Counted from the stretch's first letter, positions 53,797 to 62,148 are shown. The stretch is DNA of 64,000 bases from Bacillota bacterium (GCA_021324295.1 JAJPJJ010000126.1:97670-161669), one strand, 5' to 3'. Numbers and translations: made by a program. The notes: generated by a model from the letters alone, not told the origin.

Positions 53797-53947
53797 GGTG
53801 GGACGTTCTTGTCCGTCCGGAACGGGTTCGAGGGATCCCACCGCGTCTTGGCCTCGACGAGCCGGGCGTAGTTCTCCCGTAGGCGGCCCGGACGCGCTCG
53901 TCGCCCTCCTCCTCGGTGAGGAAGTTCATCTACGTGCCTCCCGTCGA
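53797..53947 (-). pseudogene. C-terminal fragment of a berberine-bridge-type FAD oxidase
   Basis: Minus-strand reading STGGT-stop-MNFLTEEEGDERVRAAYG, then after one lost base ENYARLVEAKTRWDPSNPFR and TDKNVPP. This is the BBE tail of FAD-linked oxidases, where the Tyr-Val/Met-Asn-Phe and DPxNxFRxNxN motifs contact the flavin. There is a TAG where Tyr is expected and a -1 frameshift. Nothing of the preceding 400 residues is present. Dead fragment. Confidence 0.7.
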
Positions 53948-54075
53948 GAGGCGGCGGCGGCCGCTCCCGCCGCGCGGCGCGGGCCCATTGGCTGGAGGCG
54001 AGCAGGAGTCCAGACGGCGCTCGCGTCACGGCCCGCATCCTGACCGCGGTGGCCGCGACGGGAGCGTGCGACCCG

Positions 54076-54570
54076 CTACTCCTGTCCTCCCTTCCGGTGT
54101 TCTCGGCGAGACAGGAAGAGGGTGGCGCGGCGGTGCTCCCCGGTCTGCGGATGCGCATCGGCCAGTCTGCGCAGATCGGTGACGATCGAGCGGTCGAGGG
54201 CGGCCGCGTCGGGCCAGTCCACTTCCACCAGGTTGCCGGCCGGATCGCGGAGGTACATCTGCACGCAGCCACCGGGCAACTCGTATACGTGGTGGCGGAA
54301 CCTCGTGGCGTCGAAGATCCCGAGCGCCTTGGCCTTGAGGTAGACGGCGTGGAAGTCGTCGACGGTGAGCGCGAAGTGATGGTACGGCGGCGCCGGGACG
54401 TCGCGCTTGAAGAGGTGGAGCTGGAGGTCGCCGACCCGGAGCCACTGCACCGGGAAGCCGAAGTTCGGGGTCGGGATCGGCTCCATCCCAAACACCTCGG
54501 TGTAGAAGCGCACCGACTCCTCCATGTCACGCACGACGATGCTGACGTGGTTCAGGCCGGTCGCTCGCAT
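54076..54570 (-). CDS. VOC/glyoxalase superfamily protein
   Basis: 164 residues from the ATG of MRATGLNHVSIVVRDMEESV. GGAGGAGG is upstream; an earlier in-frame ATG directly abuts it, so the second ATG, 6 nt away, is preferred. It has two beta-alpha-beta-beta-beta modules with metal ligands expected at LNHVSIVV (His), HHFALTVDD (His) and MYLRDPAGNLVEVDWPD (Glu), as in ring-cleavage dioxygenases and glyoxalases. The substrate is unknown. The last 30 residues are a charged tail. Same strand as the DsrE gene, about 300 nt downstream of it. Confidence 0.88.
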   Translation of the reverse strand: MRATGLNHVSIVVRDMEESVRFYTEVFGMEPIPTPNFGFPVQWLRVGDLQLHLFKRDVPAPPYHHFALTVDDFHAVYLKAKALGIFDATRFRHHVYELPGGCVQMYLRDPAGNLVEVDWPDAAALDRSIVTDLRRLADAHPQTGEHRRATLFLSRREHRKGGQE

Positions 54571-54663
54571 GGCCATCCTCCTCCTGCACCCCGTGCTCGC
54601 CGGGCGGCACACCTCTCGAAGACCCCTGTCCCTGACCCGGCGGCGCGCTCGAGGCGCGTGAGA

Positions 54664-54870
54664 CTAGCCCCCGGGGGCCGCGGCGTCTTCGGAAGACAGG
54701 AGCTTCATGCGCCGGACGAAATGGCCGGCATCACCCACGGGGAGCCTGCGGAGACGTCGAGCACGTGCAGGGCCCGTAGCCGAGGCGTCGCCTGCGCGAC
54801 GGAACCTCGCAGGCCCTGCTCCGCCGCGCGCCGCCGGGCCCCGATCCTCGCCGGCGCGGGCGCGAGGCAT
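54664..54870 (-). CDS. Doubtful ORF overlapping the DsrE stop
   Basis: 68 residues if started at the ATG that overlaps the DsrE stop (TGATG). It is Arg/Ala/Gly-rich (MPRARAGEDRGPAARGG) with a more protein-like end GHFVRRMKLLSSEDAAAPGG. No family is recognised. Translational coupling is the only argument for it; composition alone would call it chance in GC-rich DNA. Confidence 0.2.
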   Translation of the reverse strand: MPRARAGEDRGPAARGGAGPARFRRAGDASATGPARARRLRRLPVGDAGHFVRRMKLLSSEDAAAPGG

Positions 54871-55235
54871 CAGAAGCTCAGGACTCGGTCCGCTCCCATC
54901 GTGAGCCGGACGAGGTCGGCCGGGCTGATGAACTCCCACGTGAACCCCTCCAGGTGCTGGGCCGAGACCCCCCGGGCCTCCGCGCAGCCCTTTCAACCGT
55001 AGAAGCGGACGCGCTTCTGCGCGCAGCCGGCGAGCAGGTCCGCGAGCGCGGGCAGCCCCACGCCGCGGACCCCTCCGGCGATCTCCTTCTTCAGGAGATC
55101 GGCCGCGTCACCGGCGAGCGCGATGCCGCACTCCTGCTCAACGGCGGCCGCCCCGTTCACGGCGATGTGGAACGGGATGCTCGCCCGCGTGGGGTCCCGG
55201 GGTCCGGTGCTCGTGACGATCAGCAACGTGGCCAT
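54870..55235 (-). CDS. DsrE-family protein with in-frame UGA (candidate selenoprotein, UxxC)
   Basis: 121 residues if UGA codon 81 is read as selenocysteine. The start is MATLLIVTSTGPRDPTRASI with GGAGG 8 nt upstream. IPFHIAVNGAAAVEQECGIA and LAGDAADLLKKEIAGGVRGV are classic for the DsrE/peroxiredoxin-like group. At the site where relatives have CxxC the frame reads RFYG-TGA-KGCAEARGV, and it continues without disruption through FISPADLVRLTMGADRVLSF to a second TGA. The 3' part would not stay conserved in frame if UGA were the true end. A 7-bp stem with a GGG loop starts 12 nt after the UGA, with the loop at 20-22 nt, the place of a bacterial SECIS. The alternative is a recent nonsense mutation in a decaying region. 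Confidence 0.75.
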
Positions 55236-55529
55236 GTCCATCCCCTCCGCTCCCTTGACGCAGGTCGTCTCCCCCCGTCGTTCGCCGTGCACCGCTCCCC
55301 CTCCCGCCGCATCACGTGGCGGCGCGGCGGCCGCGGGGCCTCCTTGCCCGACGAATCCCGGCGGGACCGCCGCCCGCGCCACGAAGGACGGCAGGCAGAG
55401 AGGCGGGCGCCCAGGGCCATCATCCTGAAGCCTCTTCAGGCTCCCGACGGCGCCCCGCACATGCCGGGCGCCCCGTGGGTGCGGCCGGGGCGGTCGAACG
55501 CACCCGCCGACGCCGAACAGGAGGGACTC

Positions 55530-55680
55530 GTGCCGCTCTGCCCGGGCGCGCCGTTCGAGGTCGCCCCGAAGAGCGACAGGCGTGAGGACCTCCAGCGGAA
55601 GATACGCGCCTGCCTCGCCAACGGCGCGCAGATCGCGGCCCTCACCGATCCGGACGAGTGCCCGCCGATGGGGCCCGTTC
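55530..55680 (+). pseudogene. Fragment of a Uma2-family (DUF820) endonuclease-like gene
   Basis: The frame from a GTG reads PGAPFEVAPKSDRREDLQRK and IRACLANGAQIAALTDPDE. This matches the Uma2 core, in which an acidic residue before FEV, then a KSD, and a YLANGxxLxxLIDP run are typical. The first roughly 90 residues of the family are missing, and after TDPDE the frame degenerates into Arg/Ser-rich sequence. Several usual residues are altered. Uma2 proteins are PD-(D/E)xK nuclease-fold proteins often carried in many copies; this copy is dead. Confidence 0.6.
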
Positions 55681-55779
55681 GCCGGACGCGTCAGCGGATG
55701 AGGAGCCGCACGAGTTCTGTAGGCAGATCCAGCACACGTCGAGCGCTACGTCGTGCGCCCGGCGGTCCTCCCGTGCGAG

Positions 55780-56820
55780 TCACGCGGGCGGGAAGAAACT
55801 CGAATCGAGGTACTTGTTGGGATCGGCCAGGATCTTGCGCGGCGTGGCGTACCGGCTGCGAAGCGCCATGACTGTGCGAATCCCTTCAATGTCTAGAGCG
55901 CCCGTGGGGAAGAAGCCCCCTGCCGGGTTCACCATGATGCTGTAGGCCTGAGCGGCGAGCTCGGTGGGCATCGAGGCGTTCCGGGCCAGGAGCCGGATGG
56001 CTTCCTCGCGATTCCCCGGAGCGTAGAGCCAGCCGAGCGCGTTGCGATACGCTCGGATGAAGCCCACGAGCTCGTCCCGGTGGGCGGCCGCCCAGCTTCT
56101 CCGCGCCGCCCCCACGAGCCCCTGGTAACGGTGCAGGGTGTCGATGGCGCTCCCGAGGAGGGTCAGTCCCCGGGACCGGGCGAGGATCTCGAAGGGGGTG
56201 ACGAGGAGGGTGCCGGCATGCTCGCCCCTGAGCAGCGCCTCCCAGCGCTGCAGGACACCGCCGGCCGGGACGAGCGTGTAGTCGCCCCGCCCCAGCCCGT
56301 TCACCTCGAGCATCTTGCGCAGCACGAAGGCATACCCTGTCGTCGGCGCATCCACCGAGAGCGTCTTGCCCTTCAGATCCGCGTACGTCCGGACACCGGG
56401 TTGGACGATCAATCGCAGGAACCCGTTGTCGCCGCCCAGGAAGGCGAAGAGATCGGGCCGGCCCTCGACCGGGACCTCGCCCTGTCCTTCGTCGTAGGCA
56501 ATGAGATTGTCCATGGCGGTCATCGCGATGTCGAAGTCCCCTGCGATCAGATGCGTAAGCTGGTACACGGAGCTGGGGGTCGGGGTCAGCGCCACGGCCA
56601 GGTGTTGCGCGGCGAAGAACGCCTGCTCCTGCGCCACCCAGATCGGCCAGTTGAACCCCCCGGGGAAGACGATGACTTTGAGTGACGTGGTCCCGGGCGC
56701 CGCCCGCACCTCGGCCTGCCGGGGGGACACCGACCGCTCGGCGCCGGCGCCCAGGGCCATCGCCGCGGCGGTCGTGAGCAGCCGGCGTCGCGTGACACCC
56801 ACCTCCGGTCTCGGTCGCAC
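55780..56820 (-). CDS. ABC transporter substrate-binding protein (NMT1/THI5-like)
   Basis: 346 residues from a GTG with GGGAGGG about 10 nt upstream. A twin-arginine-like signal is present (VTRRRLLTTAAAMALGAGAE). The mature part shows the NMT1/SsuA-type fold: VIVFPGGFNWPIWVAQEQAF, HLIAGDFDIAMTAMDNLIAY, TYADLKGKTLSVDAPTTGYA. Relatives bind pyrimidines, sulfonates, nitrate or aromatic acids. No permease or ATPase gene is next to it, so it is an orphan here. The 56821-57077 gap upstream shows no gene. Confidence 0.85.
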   Translation of the reverse strand: MRPRPEVGVTRRRLLTTAAAMALGAGAERSVSPRQAEVRAAPGTTSLKVIVFPGGFNWPIWVAQEQAFFAAQHLAVALTPTPSSVYQLTHLIAGDFDIAMTAMDNLIAYDEGQGEVPVEGRPDLFAFLGGDNGFLRLIVQPGVRTYADLKGKTLSVDAPTTGYAFVLRKMLEVNGLGRGDYTLVPAGGVLQRWEALLRGEHAGTLLVTPFEILARSRGLTLLGSAIDTLHRYQGLVGAARRSWAAAHRDELVGFIRAYRNALGWLYAPGNREEAIRLLARNASMPTELAAQAYSIMVNPAGGFFPTGALDIEGIRTVMALRSRYATPRKILADPNKYLDSSFFPPA

Positions 56821-57077
56821 GCGACGAGTCCCTCCCAGAGCTCGTCGTTGCCGCGCCGTGGCGCTTGGAGCAGACAGGACCCGCCTTCCGGGCGTGCTGC
56901 CAGGGTTTGGGTGACGAAGACGATGGTCGTCCCCCCGGCCGCGGGGTGCGCACGCCTTGCCCGCGCTCCGGGCGGCGCGCTGAATGCGCCTGCAGGAGCA
57001 CCTGGTTCTTCGTCGGCGGCGCAGCTCGAATGCGGTTCTTCAGGTCGCGCGCCCGGTCCTGCCGGCGCATGTGCCCG

Positions 57078-59423
57078 TCAGGATGCGACGCCGCGGCCGG
57101 CACCCACCGTCCGCTCGGACGGATCGTCCAGGGCTACCCTGAGGCGCGGAGGCGCATCCACCCACGCCGCGATCATCGCGAGCCAGCGGTGCACCTCGCC
57201 GGGGTCGCGCGCCCGGTAGCGGGCCGCCGTGGGCGACATATCCAAGCCCACCCGAACGGTGACCGCCGCCCCCGCCAGCGCGCGAAACGCGTCCTCGTCC
57301 GTCTGATCGTCCCCGATGTACACGACCGCGGCGCGCGATCGCCACGCGTCCCCGAGGCGCCGCGCCAGCAGCCAGCGCACCGCGTCGCCCTTGTCCCACC
57401 CCACGTTCGGGCGGAGCTCCAGGACGTCTCTGCCCGTGCACACCCGCACCGCCGTGCCGGCCACGGCGTCGCGGACCGCGTCCCGCACCAGCGGCACGTC
57501 GCCGGCGGGCACCCGGCGAAGGTGCACGCTGGCCGTCAGGCCCTTGTTCTCGATCCACACCCCGGGGACGCCGCGCACGCTGTGCTCCAGACGGCTGCAG
57601 CACGCCGCGATCAGCCGGGCGGCGGGCGCGGCGTCCGGGAGCGTCCAGGTCCAGCCCGGCCCGGCCATTTCCAGCCCATGGTTGCCGGCGTAGAACAGGC
57701 CCGGAATCGCCAGCCGCGCGCGGATGTCCCGGAGCGATCGCCCGGTGACGACCGCGAGCATCACGCGCGGGTTCCGTGCGAGGCGAGACAGCACCTCCTC
57801 CACGGGCGCCGGGACGCACACGCGGTCCGGATCGTCACCGAGCGGGGCCAGCGTGCCGTCGAAGTCGAGCAGGAGCGCGAGCGTCCGGCCCCCTTCGAGG
57901 ACCGCCGCGCGCACCTCCTCCGAGGCGCCGGCGAGGGGCAACGCCGCCCGGCGCCCGTCCAGGATGGCCGCGGCGCAGTCCAGATGCCGGGACACCCACC
58001 GGTAGACATCGTGCTCCGCGACGTGCGCGCGCAGGGCGTGCATCCGCCGGCGACGCGCCTCCGGGGACATCTCGAGCGCGCGTCGCAGCCGCTCGGCGCA
58101 CCCCTCGATATCGTAGGGGTTCATGGGCACAGCCCCGGCGAGCTCCTCGCAGGCGCCCGCCAGCTCGCTCAGCAGCAGCACGCCGCGGCCATCCACCTGG
58201 CAGGCGACGAACTCCTTGGCCACCAGGTTCATGCCGTCCCGCAGCGAGCTCACCATGCACACATCCGCGATCCGGTACAGGGCCGCGAGGGCCGCCCGCG
58301 GGAGCGGTTTGGCGAGGTAGAGCACGGGCGTCCAGTCCGCGGTCCGATATGCAGCGTTGATGCGCGCGATCCGGGCCTCGACGTCCTGCTGCAGCTGCCG
58401 GTATGCCTCGACCCGCGTCCGGCTCGGCGCGGCCTTCTGGATGAACACGACCCGTCCGCGATACGCCGGCCACCGGTCCAGGAAGGCCTCGATGGCGCGG
58501 AGGCGGTGGAGGATCCCCTTCGTGTAGTCCACGCGGTCGACGCTCAGCACCACGGCGCGGCCGGCGAGCCGGAAGTGGCGGGTGAGCCGCTCCACCCACC
58601 GCCGGCAGTCGGAGGAGCGCGCCTGCGCGCTCAGCGCCGCGGCGTCGATGCTGATCGGCAGCGCGCGCACCTCGATCCGGCGCCCCGCGTGCTCGACGTG
58701 GTCCCCCGCGCCGGCGCGCGCCCCCAGCGCGCGCGCCGCGGCGTCCCGGAACTGCTCGGCGTCCCGCGCGCACTGGAAGACGACGAGATCGTTGGCCAGG
58801 AGCCCCTCGAGGAGCTCCTCGCGCTGGGGGCAGATCCGGAACACCTCCCAGGCGGGCCACGGGATGTGCCAGAAGTGCATCAGGAACAGATCCTCCCGCA
58901 TCTGGCGCAGCGCCCGCGGGCACAGCGCGAGGTGGTAGTCGTGCATCCACACGATCGCCCCGGGCGCGGCCTCCTGGCACACCCCGTCCGCGAACCGCCG
59001 GTTGGCGGCCTCGTAGGCGGCCCAGTCCGAGGCGGAGAAGCGAACGTGGTCGAGAGCCATGTGGCACAACGGCCACAGCGCTTGGTTGGCGTACCCGCAG
59101 TAGTATCCTTCGACCTCGCGGCCGGGAAGCGCGATCCGCCGCAGCGTGTACCGCGGTGCGTCCGGAGGCACCCCGATCCGGCCGGACGCGTCGGTGACGA
59201 GGAAGTCCGCCTCCCCGCTGCCCCACGCGATCCAGGTGCCTCCGGTCACCCGCATCACGGCGTCGAGGGCGGCGGCGAGACCCCCGGCGCCCGAGGACGC
59301 GGCGGGCCCCCGCGCGGTCATCCGGTGCTCGTACGGCTCGCGATTGCTGACCACGATCAACTGCCGGCCCGCGAGCTGCTCCCGCATCCGCTCGATCACG
59401 CGGTCCGTCCCGTGCATCGGCAT
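57078..59423 (-). CDS. otsAB: Fused trehalose-6-phosphate synthase / trehalose-6-phosphatase
   Basis: 781 residues from the ATG with GGAGG 7 nt upstream; the track extends it by 36 residues. The GT20 domain (about 15-500) has [42 protein letters not shown] and [20 protein letters not shown]. The HAD phosphatase (about 535-770) has [38 protein letters not shown] and [17 protein letters not shown]. It makes trehalose from a nucleotide-glucose and glucose 6-phosphate in two steps, an osmotic and heat protectant. Its leader carries a c-di-AMP riboswitch with terminator, so synthesis is tied to c-di-AMP. Confidence 0.95.
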   Translation of the reverse strand: MPMHGTDRVIERMREQLAGRQLIVVSNREPYEHRMTARGPAASSGAGGLAAALDAVMRVTGGTWIAWGSGEADFLVTDASGRIGVPPDAPRYTLRRIALPGREVEGYYCGYANQALWPLCHMALDHVRFSASDWAAYEAANRRFADGVCQEAAPGAIVWMHDYHLALCPRALRQMREDLFLMHFWHIPWPAWEVFRICPQREELLEGLLANDLVVFQCARDAEQFRDAAARALGARAGAGDHVEHAGRRIEVRALPISIDAAALSAQARSSDCRRWVERLTRHFRLAGRAVVLSVDRVDYTKGILHRLRAIEAFLDRWPAYRGRVVFIQKAAPSRTRVEAYRQLQQDVEARIARINAAYRTADWTPVLYLAKPLPRAALAALYRIADVCMVSSLRDGMNLVAKEFVACQVDGRGVLLLSELAGACEELAGAVPMNPYDIEGCAERLRRALEMSPEARRRRMHALRAHVAEHDVYRWVSRHLDCAAAILDGRRAALPLAGASEEVRAAVLEGGRTLALLLDFDGTLAPLGDDPDRVCVPAPVEEVLSRLARNPRVMLAVVTGRSLRDIRARLAIPGLFYAGNHGLEMAGPGWTWTLPDAAPAARLIAACCSRLEHSVRGVPGVWIENKGLTASVHLRRVPAGDVPLVRDAVRDAVAGTAVRVCTGRDVLELRPNVGWDKGDAVRWLLARRLGDAWRSRAAVVYIGDDQTDEDAFRALAGAAVTVRVGLDMSPTAARYRARDPGEVHRWLAMIAAWVDAPPRLRVALDDPSERTVGAGRGVAS

Positions 59424-59524
59424 GGGTCCCCCTCCAGAAGGTACGATGTCCTCTCCGGCCGGGCCGGCGGTGCGCCCAGCCATCGCCGTCGGCGGGATCG
59501 GGCGGTGGATCCGCTGCGCAGAAA

Positions 59525-59555
59525 ACGACACGGCCCGGAGACGACCTCCGGGCCG
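59525..59555 (-). terminator. Intrinsic terminator downstream of the c-di-AMP riboswitch
   Basis: On the minus strand CTCCGGGCCG's partner CGGCCCGGAG forms a 10-bp stem with a GTCGT loop, then TGTCGTTTTCT. It lies about 100 nt before the OtsAB start and is placed as the expression platform of the riboswitch. Confidence 0.85.
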
Positions 59556-59564
59556 CGACCCTGG

Positions 59565-59725
59565 GTGCCGTCTCTCACCGCCGACGGGGTTAGCTGACGG
59601 GCTCGGGTCGAGAGACTACCCTACTCGCGCACACACGCGCGAGATACGCCCCACGTTCTGGGTCCCCCGCTCCCTGCGGTTCGCAGGGATTAGGCGTACA
59701 TCCGCGCTCTGGCTCTTGAACGTCC
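59565..59725 (-). promoter_or_regulatory. Cyclic di-AMP (ydaO/yuaA) riboswitch
   Basis: The minus strand carries the ydaO consensus blocks in order: CTAATCCCTGCGAACCGCAG, GGGGACCCAGAACGTGGGG, CGTATCTCGCGC with a variable hairpin, GGGTAGTCTCTCGACCCGAG, and CCCGTCAGCTAACCCCGTCG followed by a GAGAGAC arm. The CCGTCAGCTAACC block is the most distinctive. In Firmicutes and Actinobacteria this RNA turns genes off when c-di-AMP binds, controlling osmoprotectant, potassium and cell-wall genes. Here it precedes trehalose synthesis. Confidence 0.92.
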
Positions 59726-59731
59726 GAGGTG

Positions 59732-59760
59732 ATTATAGTACGCGCGACGACAGACAGCAA
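59732..59760 (-). promoter_or_regulatory. Promoter of the ydaO-otsAB transcript
   Basis: Minus-strand TTGCTG (59760-59755), 17-nt spacer, perfect TATAAT (59737-59732). It sits directly upstream of the riboswitch. Confidence 0.8.
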
Positions 59761-59792
59761 GCCTCCCGCAGCGCGGCCGCCACGCTGAGGTC

Positions 59793-60317
59793 TCAGTCCT
59801 GTCCTCGGCTCCTCACAAACACCTGATACGTGACGGCGTCCCAGGCGTTATGGATACCGATGAGGAGCAGCAACAGCGCCGCCGCTCCAACGCCGAACAA
59901 GGCCTCGCGCGGGTGGGTACGAGCCGCGTATGCCGACACCGCCAGCGTGGTGTACGCGGCGAAGGGCAGCACAGCGTGAAACGACCAATCCTCCAAATCG
60001 GGCCGGTATGCAGCTTGTCCTCGCATGCGCCGGGCCACGATGGCGGCGTACACTACCCCACCGAGGCCCACCAAGCCCCAAAGAACGGCGGCGGTGCCGA
60101 CACTGTGCCACGGAGCGCTCAGAAGCGCTGACAGCAGCAGCACGGCGACGAAATGCACGATGGTCGGCGTCGCGAACGCGCTGGCGGCCTGCGCCGTACC
60201 TCGCGTGATCGGGGCGCTGGCGATGAGCGTTATAACGACGAACTGTAATCCCACCAAGGCGCCGGCAGACGACCCGACGATGACGTAGAAGTTCTCCCAT
60301 CCGGCGAGCGCTGTCAT
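59793..60317 (-). CDS. Conserved membrane protein of unknown function
   Basis: 174 residues from the ATG of MTALAGWENFYVIVGSSAGA; the track adds 19 residues upstream that look non-coding. Four or five membrane helices: GALVGLQFVVITLIASAP, FVAVLLLSALLSAPW, AVLWGLVGLGGVVYAAIVAR, LPFAAYTTLAVSAYAA and ALFGVGAAALLLLLIGIHNA. I have seen the opening WENFYVIVGSSAGALxGLQFVV in many unnamed proteins from soil bacteria. It ends 33 nt before the otsAB promoter on the same strand; no joint role can be claimed. Confidence 0.8.
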   Translation of the reverse strand: MTALAGWENFYVIVGSSAGALVGLQFVVITLIASAPITRGTAQAASAFATPTIVHFVAVLLLSALLSAPWHSVGTAAVLWGLVGLGGVVYAAIVARRMRGQAAYRPDLEDWSFHAVLPFAAYTTLAVSAYAARTHPREALFGVGAAALLLLLIGIHNAWDAVTYQVFVRSRGQD

Positions 60318-60892
60318 CGCATCACCCGTCTCATTGGCCGCTCGCTGCGACCACCGTGAGGGGCAGAGGCGCACATCGAGCGTCCCGGCGTGGTCGTATC
60401 CGGCCCGCGTGGGCCCGCCGCGTTGCGCGCTCGCGGTGGAGGCGCATCTTGTCGCGAATGCTCACGGTCTCGGGCACCGTTCCTTTGCGGCCACGATGGC
60501 GCCCACCGCGTCGGCGCAGCCCGGGTATCGCGCCGGATGCGCGCCGACGCGGTCGATTCCGGCCTCTTACGTCGAGAGCGACGCGGACCGCGCCGGTAAG
60601 ACACTCGGCCGGTCCCTTGCCATTACTATAGGGACGCGGATCGGGTGTCTCAATCTGGCGGACACCGCCGGCACGGGATGGATCTGCCGGCGGCACACCA
60701 GCCCCGGGCCAGCGCCCGGCCCGCGCGTGATCGGCAGGGCCTGAGGTCTTGGCGAACGCATGGGGGGATTCTGGCGTGGCCGCGACTCGGCCGGAGTCGC
60801 GTATTTCACCCTCCGTGAAACCCGCAGGTCGACGGGGAAAAAGTATACGACGTTGGCGGAATGCCAATCGCGCATGCTGCGGGGAGGCGATC
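60318..60892. other. Gene-free region of about 575 bases with dyad elements
   Basis: No convincing gene. There is a hairpin CCGCGTCGGCGC (60506-60517) with GCGCCGACGCGG (60541-60552). Nearer the next gene are two dyads: GCGACTC/GAGTCGC at 60782-60800 and TTTCAC-CCTCC-GTGAAA at 60804-60820. The latter could be an operator for the gene at 60893. A GTATAC lies at about 60842. Confidence 0.5.
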
Positions 60893-61417
60893 ATGGCGCA
60901 AGAGGCGCGCAGCGGCGGGCGTGTGGTCAAGGATCTTGTCTACGGGATCGTGGGAGGCGCGCTCGGGACGATCGTCATCGAACGAATCGGAACGCTGCTG
61001 TACAACGCGGAGGGCGAACGCCGCAGGAAGCAGGAAGAGGAGCTCGAGCGGCGCTACGGGTCGGAGCCGTCCTACGAGGTGATGGCGAGACGTCTCGCCG
61101 GCGCGCTGGGCGTTTCGCTAACCTCTCCGGCGCGCGCGACGGCCGGCCGCGCGCTCCACTGGGCCTACGGGCTGGCGTGGGGCGCGCTGTACGGCCTCCT
61201 GCACGACCGCGTCCCGGCGCTCTCGAAGGCGGCGGGATTGCCGTTCGGGATCGCGTTTGCGCTCTTCGGCGATGAGGCGCTGAGCGCCGTCCTCAAGCTC
61301 ACACCGCCACCGCAGGCCTTTCCATGGTGCGTGCACGCGCGGGGTGTAGCCGGCCACGTGGCCTACGCGGCGACCGCCGACGCGGTCTACCGAGGGTTGC
61401 GGCGTGCCGCCGGCTAG
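60893..61417 (+). CDS. DUF1440-like membrane protein
   Basis: 174 residues from the ATG with GGGGAGG upstream; the track starts 48 codons earlier in likely non-coding sequence. It has a membrane helix with Gly-rich packing (LVYGIVGGALGTIVIERIG), a charged linker (RRKQEEELERRYG), and further helices (GLAWGALYGLLHDRVPALS, GLPFGIAFALFGDEALSAVL). The end AGHVAYAATADAVYRGL is typical of DUF1440/YagU-like proteins. Function unknown; E. coli YagU is linked to acid tolerance. Two inverted repeats sit upstream. Confidence 0.75.
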   Translation: MAQEARSGGRVVKDLVYGIVGGALGTIVIERIGTLLYNAEGERRRKQEEELERRYGSEPSYEVMARRLAGALGVSLTSPARATAGRALHWAYGLAWGALYGLLHDRVPALSKAAGLPFGIAFALFGDEALSAVLKLTPPPQAFPWCVHARGVAGHVAYAATADAVYRGLRRAAG

Positions 61418-61542
61418 TACGACCTCTGCCATGCTGAGCCGATGTCGTAAGACGTAGGTTCCGTGAAGGAGGGAGCGCGCGTTCGGACGAGTGGCCGGCA
61501 GCGGACGGCTGAGGATTGGCGTGCCGGCACGCCAACGACCGA

Positions 61543-62148
61543 TCATCGCGCCCCTCTGGCAAAGGCCACGATCTGCGGGATCGCGGTGCTCGGCGCGCCG
61601 CTGATCGCGCGGACGATCCCCTGACGGTCGATGAGGAAGTAGATGTCCGGGTACCCCTTCGGATCGTAGGTATAGCTGAGCGCCTTGGAGGCGTCGCCCC
61701 ACAGCCAGGCGGGCGACCCCTGACCCGGGCGCACGTACGCCCGGGCGAACTCCCGGATGGACGGCCCCGGATAGCCCAGGTCGTCGTACAGCTTGAGCTG
61801 GATGATCTGCAGGCCCGCGAGCTCGGCCAGGTGATCGGCCACCGCCGCCGTCCCCGCCTGGCAGCTCGGGCACCAGGTGGCGAACAACCAGAGCATCACC
61901 GGCCGGCCCCGGAACTCCGCGAGCCGGTGCACCTTCCCATCGATGGTCGTGAACGTCAGATCGGGCGCCGGCGCGCCGATCTTGACCTCCGCCGTTGCGG
62001 CGCGCGAGCCGAGGAAGCCGTACGCGGCGAAGGCGGCCAGGACGGCCGCCACGAGCGCCGCGCCGTAGGACACGGCGCGCGACCGCGACGCGCGCCCCCC
62101 ACGGCCACGGCGGCCGGCCCGATCCCTGGGCTCATCGGGTTTGGACAT
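61543..62148 (-). CDS. TlpA-like membrane-anchored thioredoxin
   Basis: 201 residues from the ATG of MSKPDEPRDRAG, with AGGGGG 8 nt upstream. One signal anchor (VSYGAALVAAVLAAFAAYGF), then a TlpA/AhpC-TSA-like fold: GAPAPDLTFTTIDGKVHRLA, active site LFATWCPSCQAGTAAV, and GYPDIYFLIDRQGIVRAI with a cis-Pro region. It works as a thiol-disulfide protein outside the membrane. The start overlaps the end of the Cys-Cys membrane protein by 17 nt. In a mercury-type operon it could handle metal-thiol species or keep periplasmic thiols reduced. Confidence 0.85.
   Translation of the reverse strand: MSKPDEPRDRAGRRGRGGRASRSRAVSYGAALVAAVLAAFAAYGFLGSRAATAEVKIGAPAPDLTFTTIDGKVHRLAEFRGRPVMLWLFATWCPSCQAGTAAVADHLAELAGLQIIQLKLYDDLGYPGPSIREFARAYVRPGQGSPAWLWGDASKALSYTYDPKGYPDIYFLIDRQGIVRAISGAPSTAIPQIVAFARGAR

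Noticed and set aside
55424-55440. CCTGAAG-CCT-CTTCAGG dyad
   Set aside because: Seven-bp stem with a 3-nt loop and no gene end next to it; not distinguishable from chance.
60624-60634. TACTATAGGGA, resembling part of a T7-type promoter
   Set aside because: Too short and no phage genes nearby; chance match.
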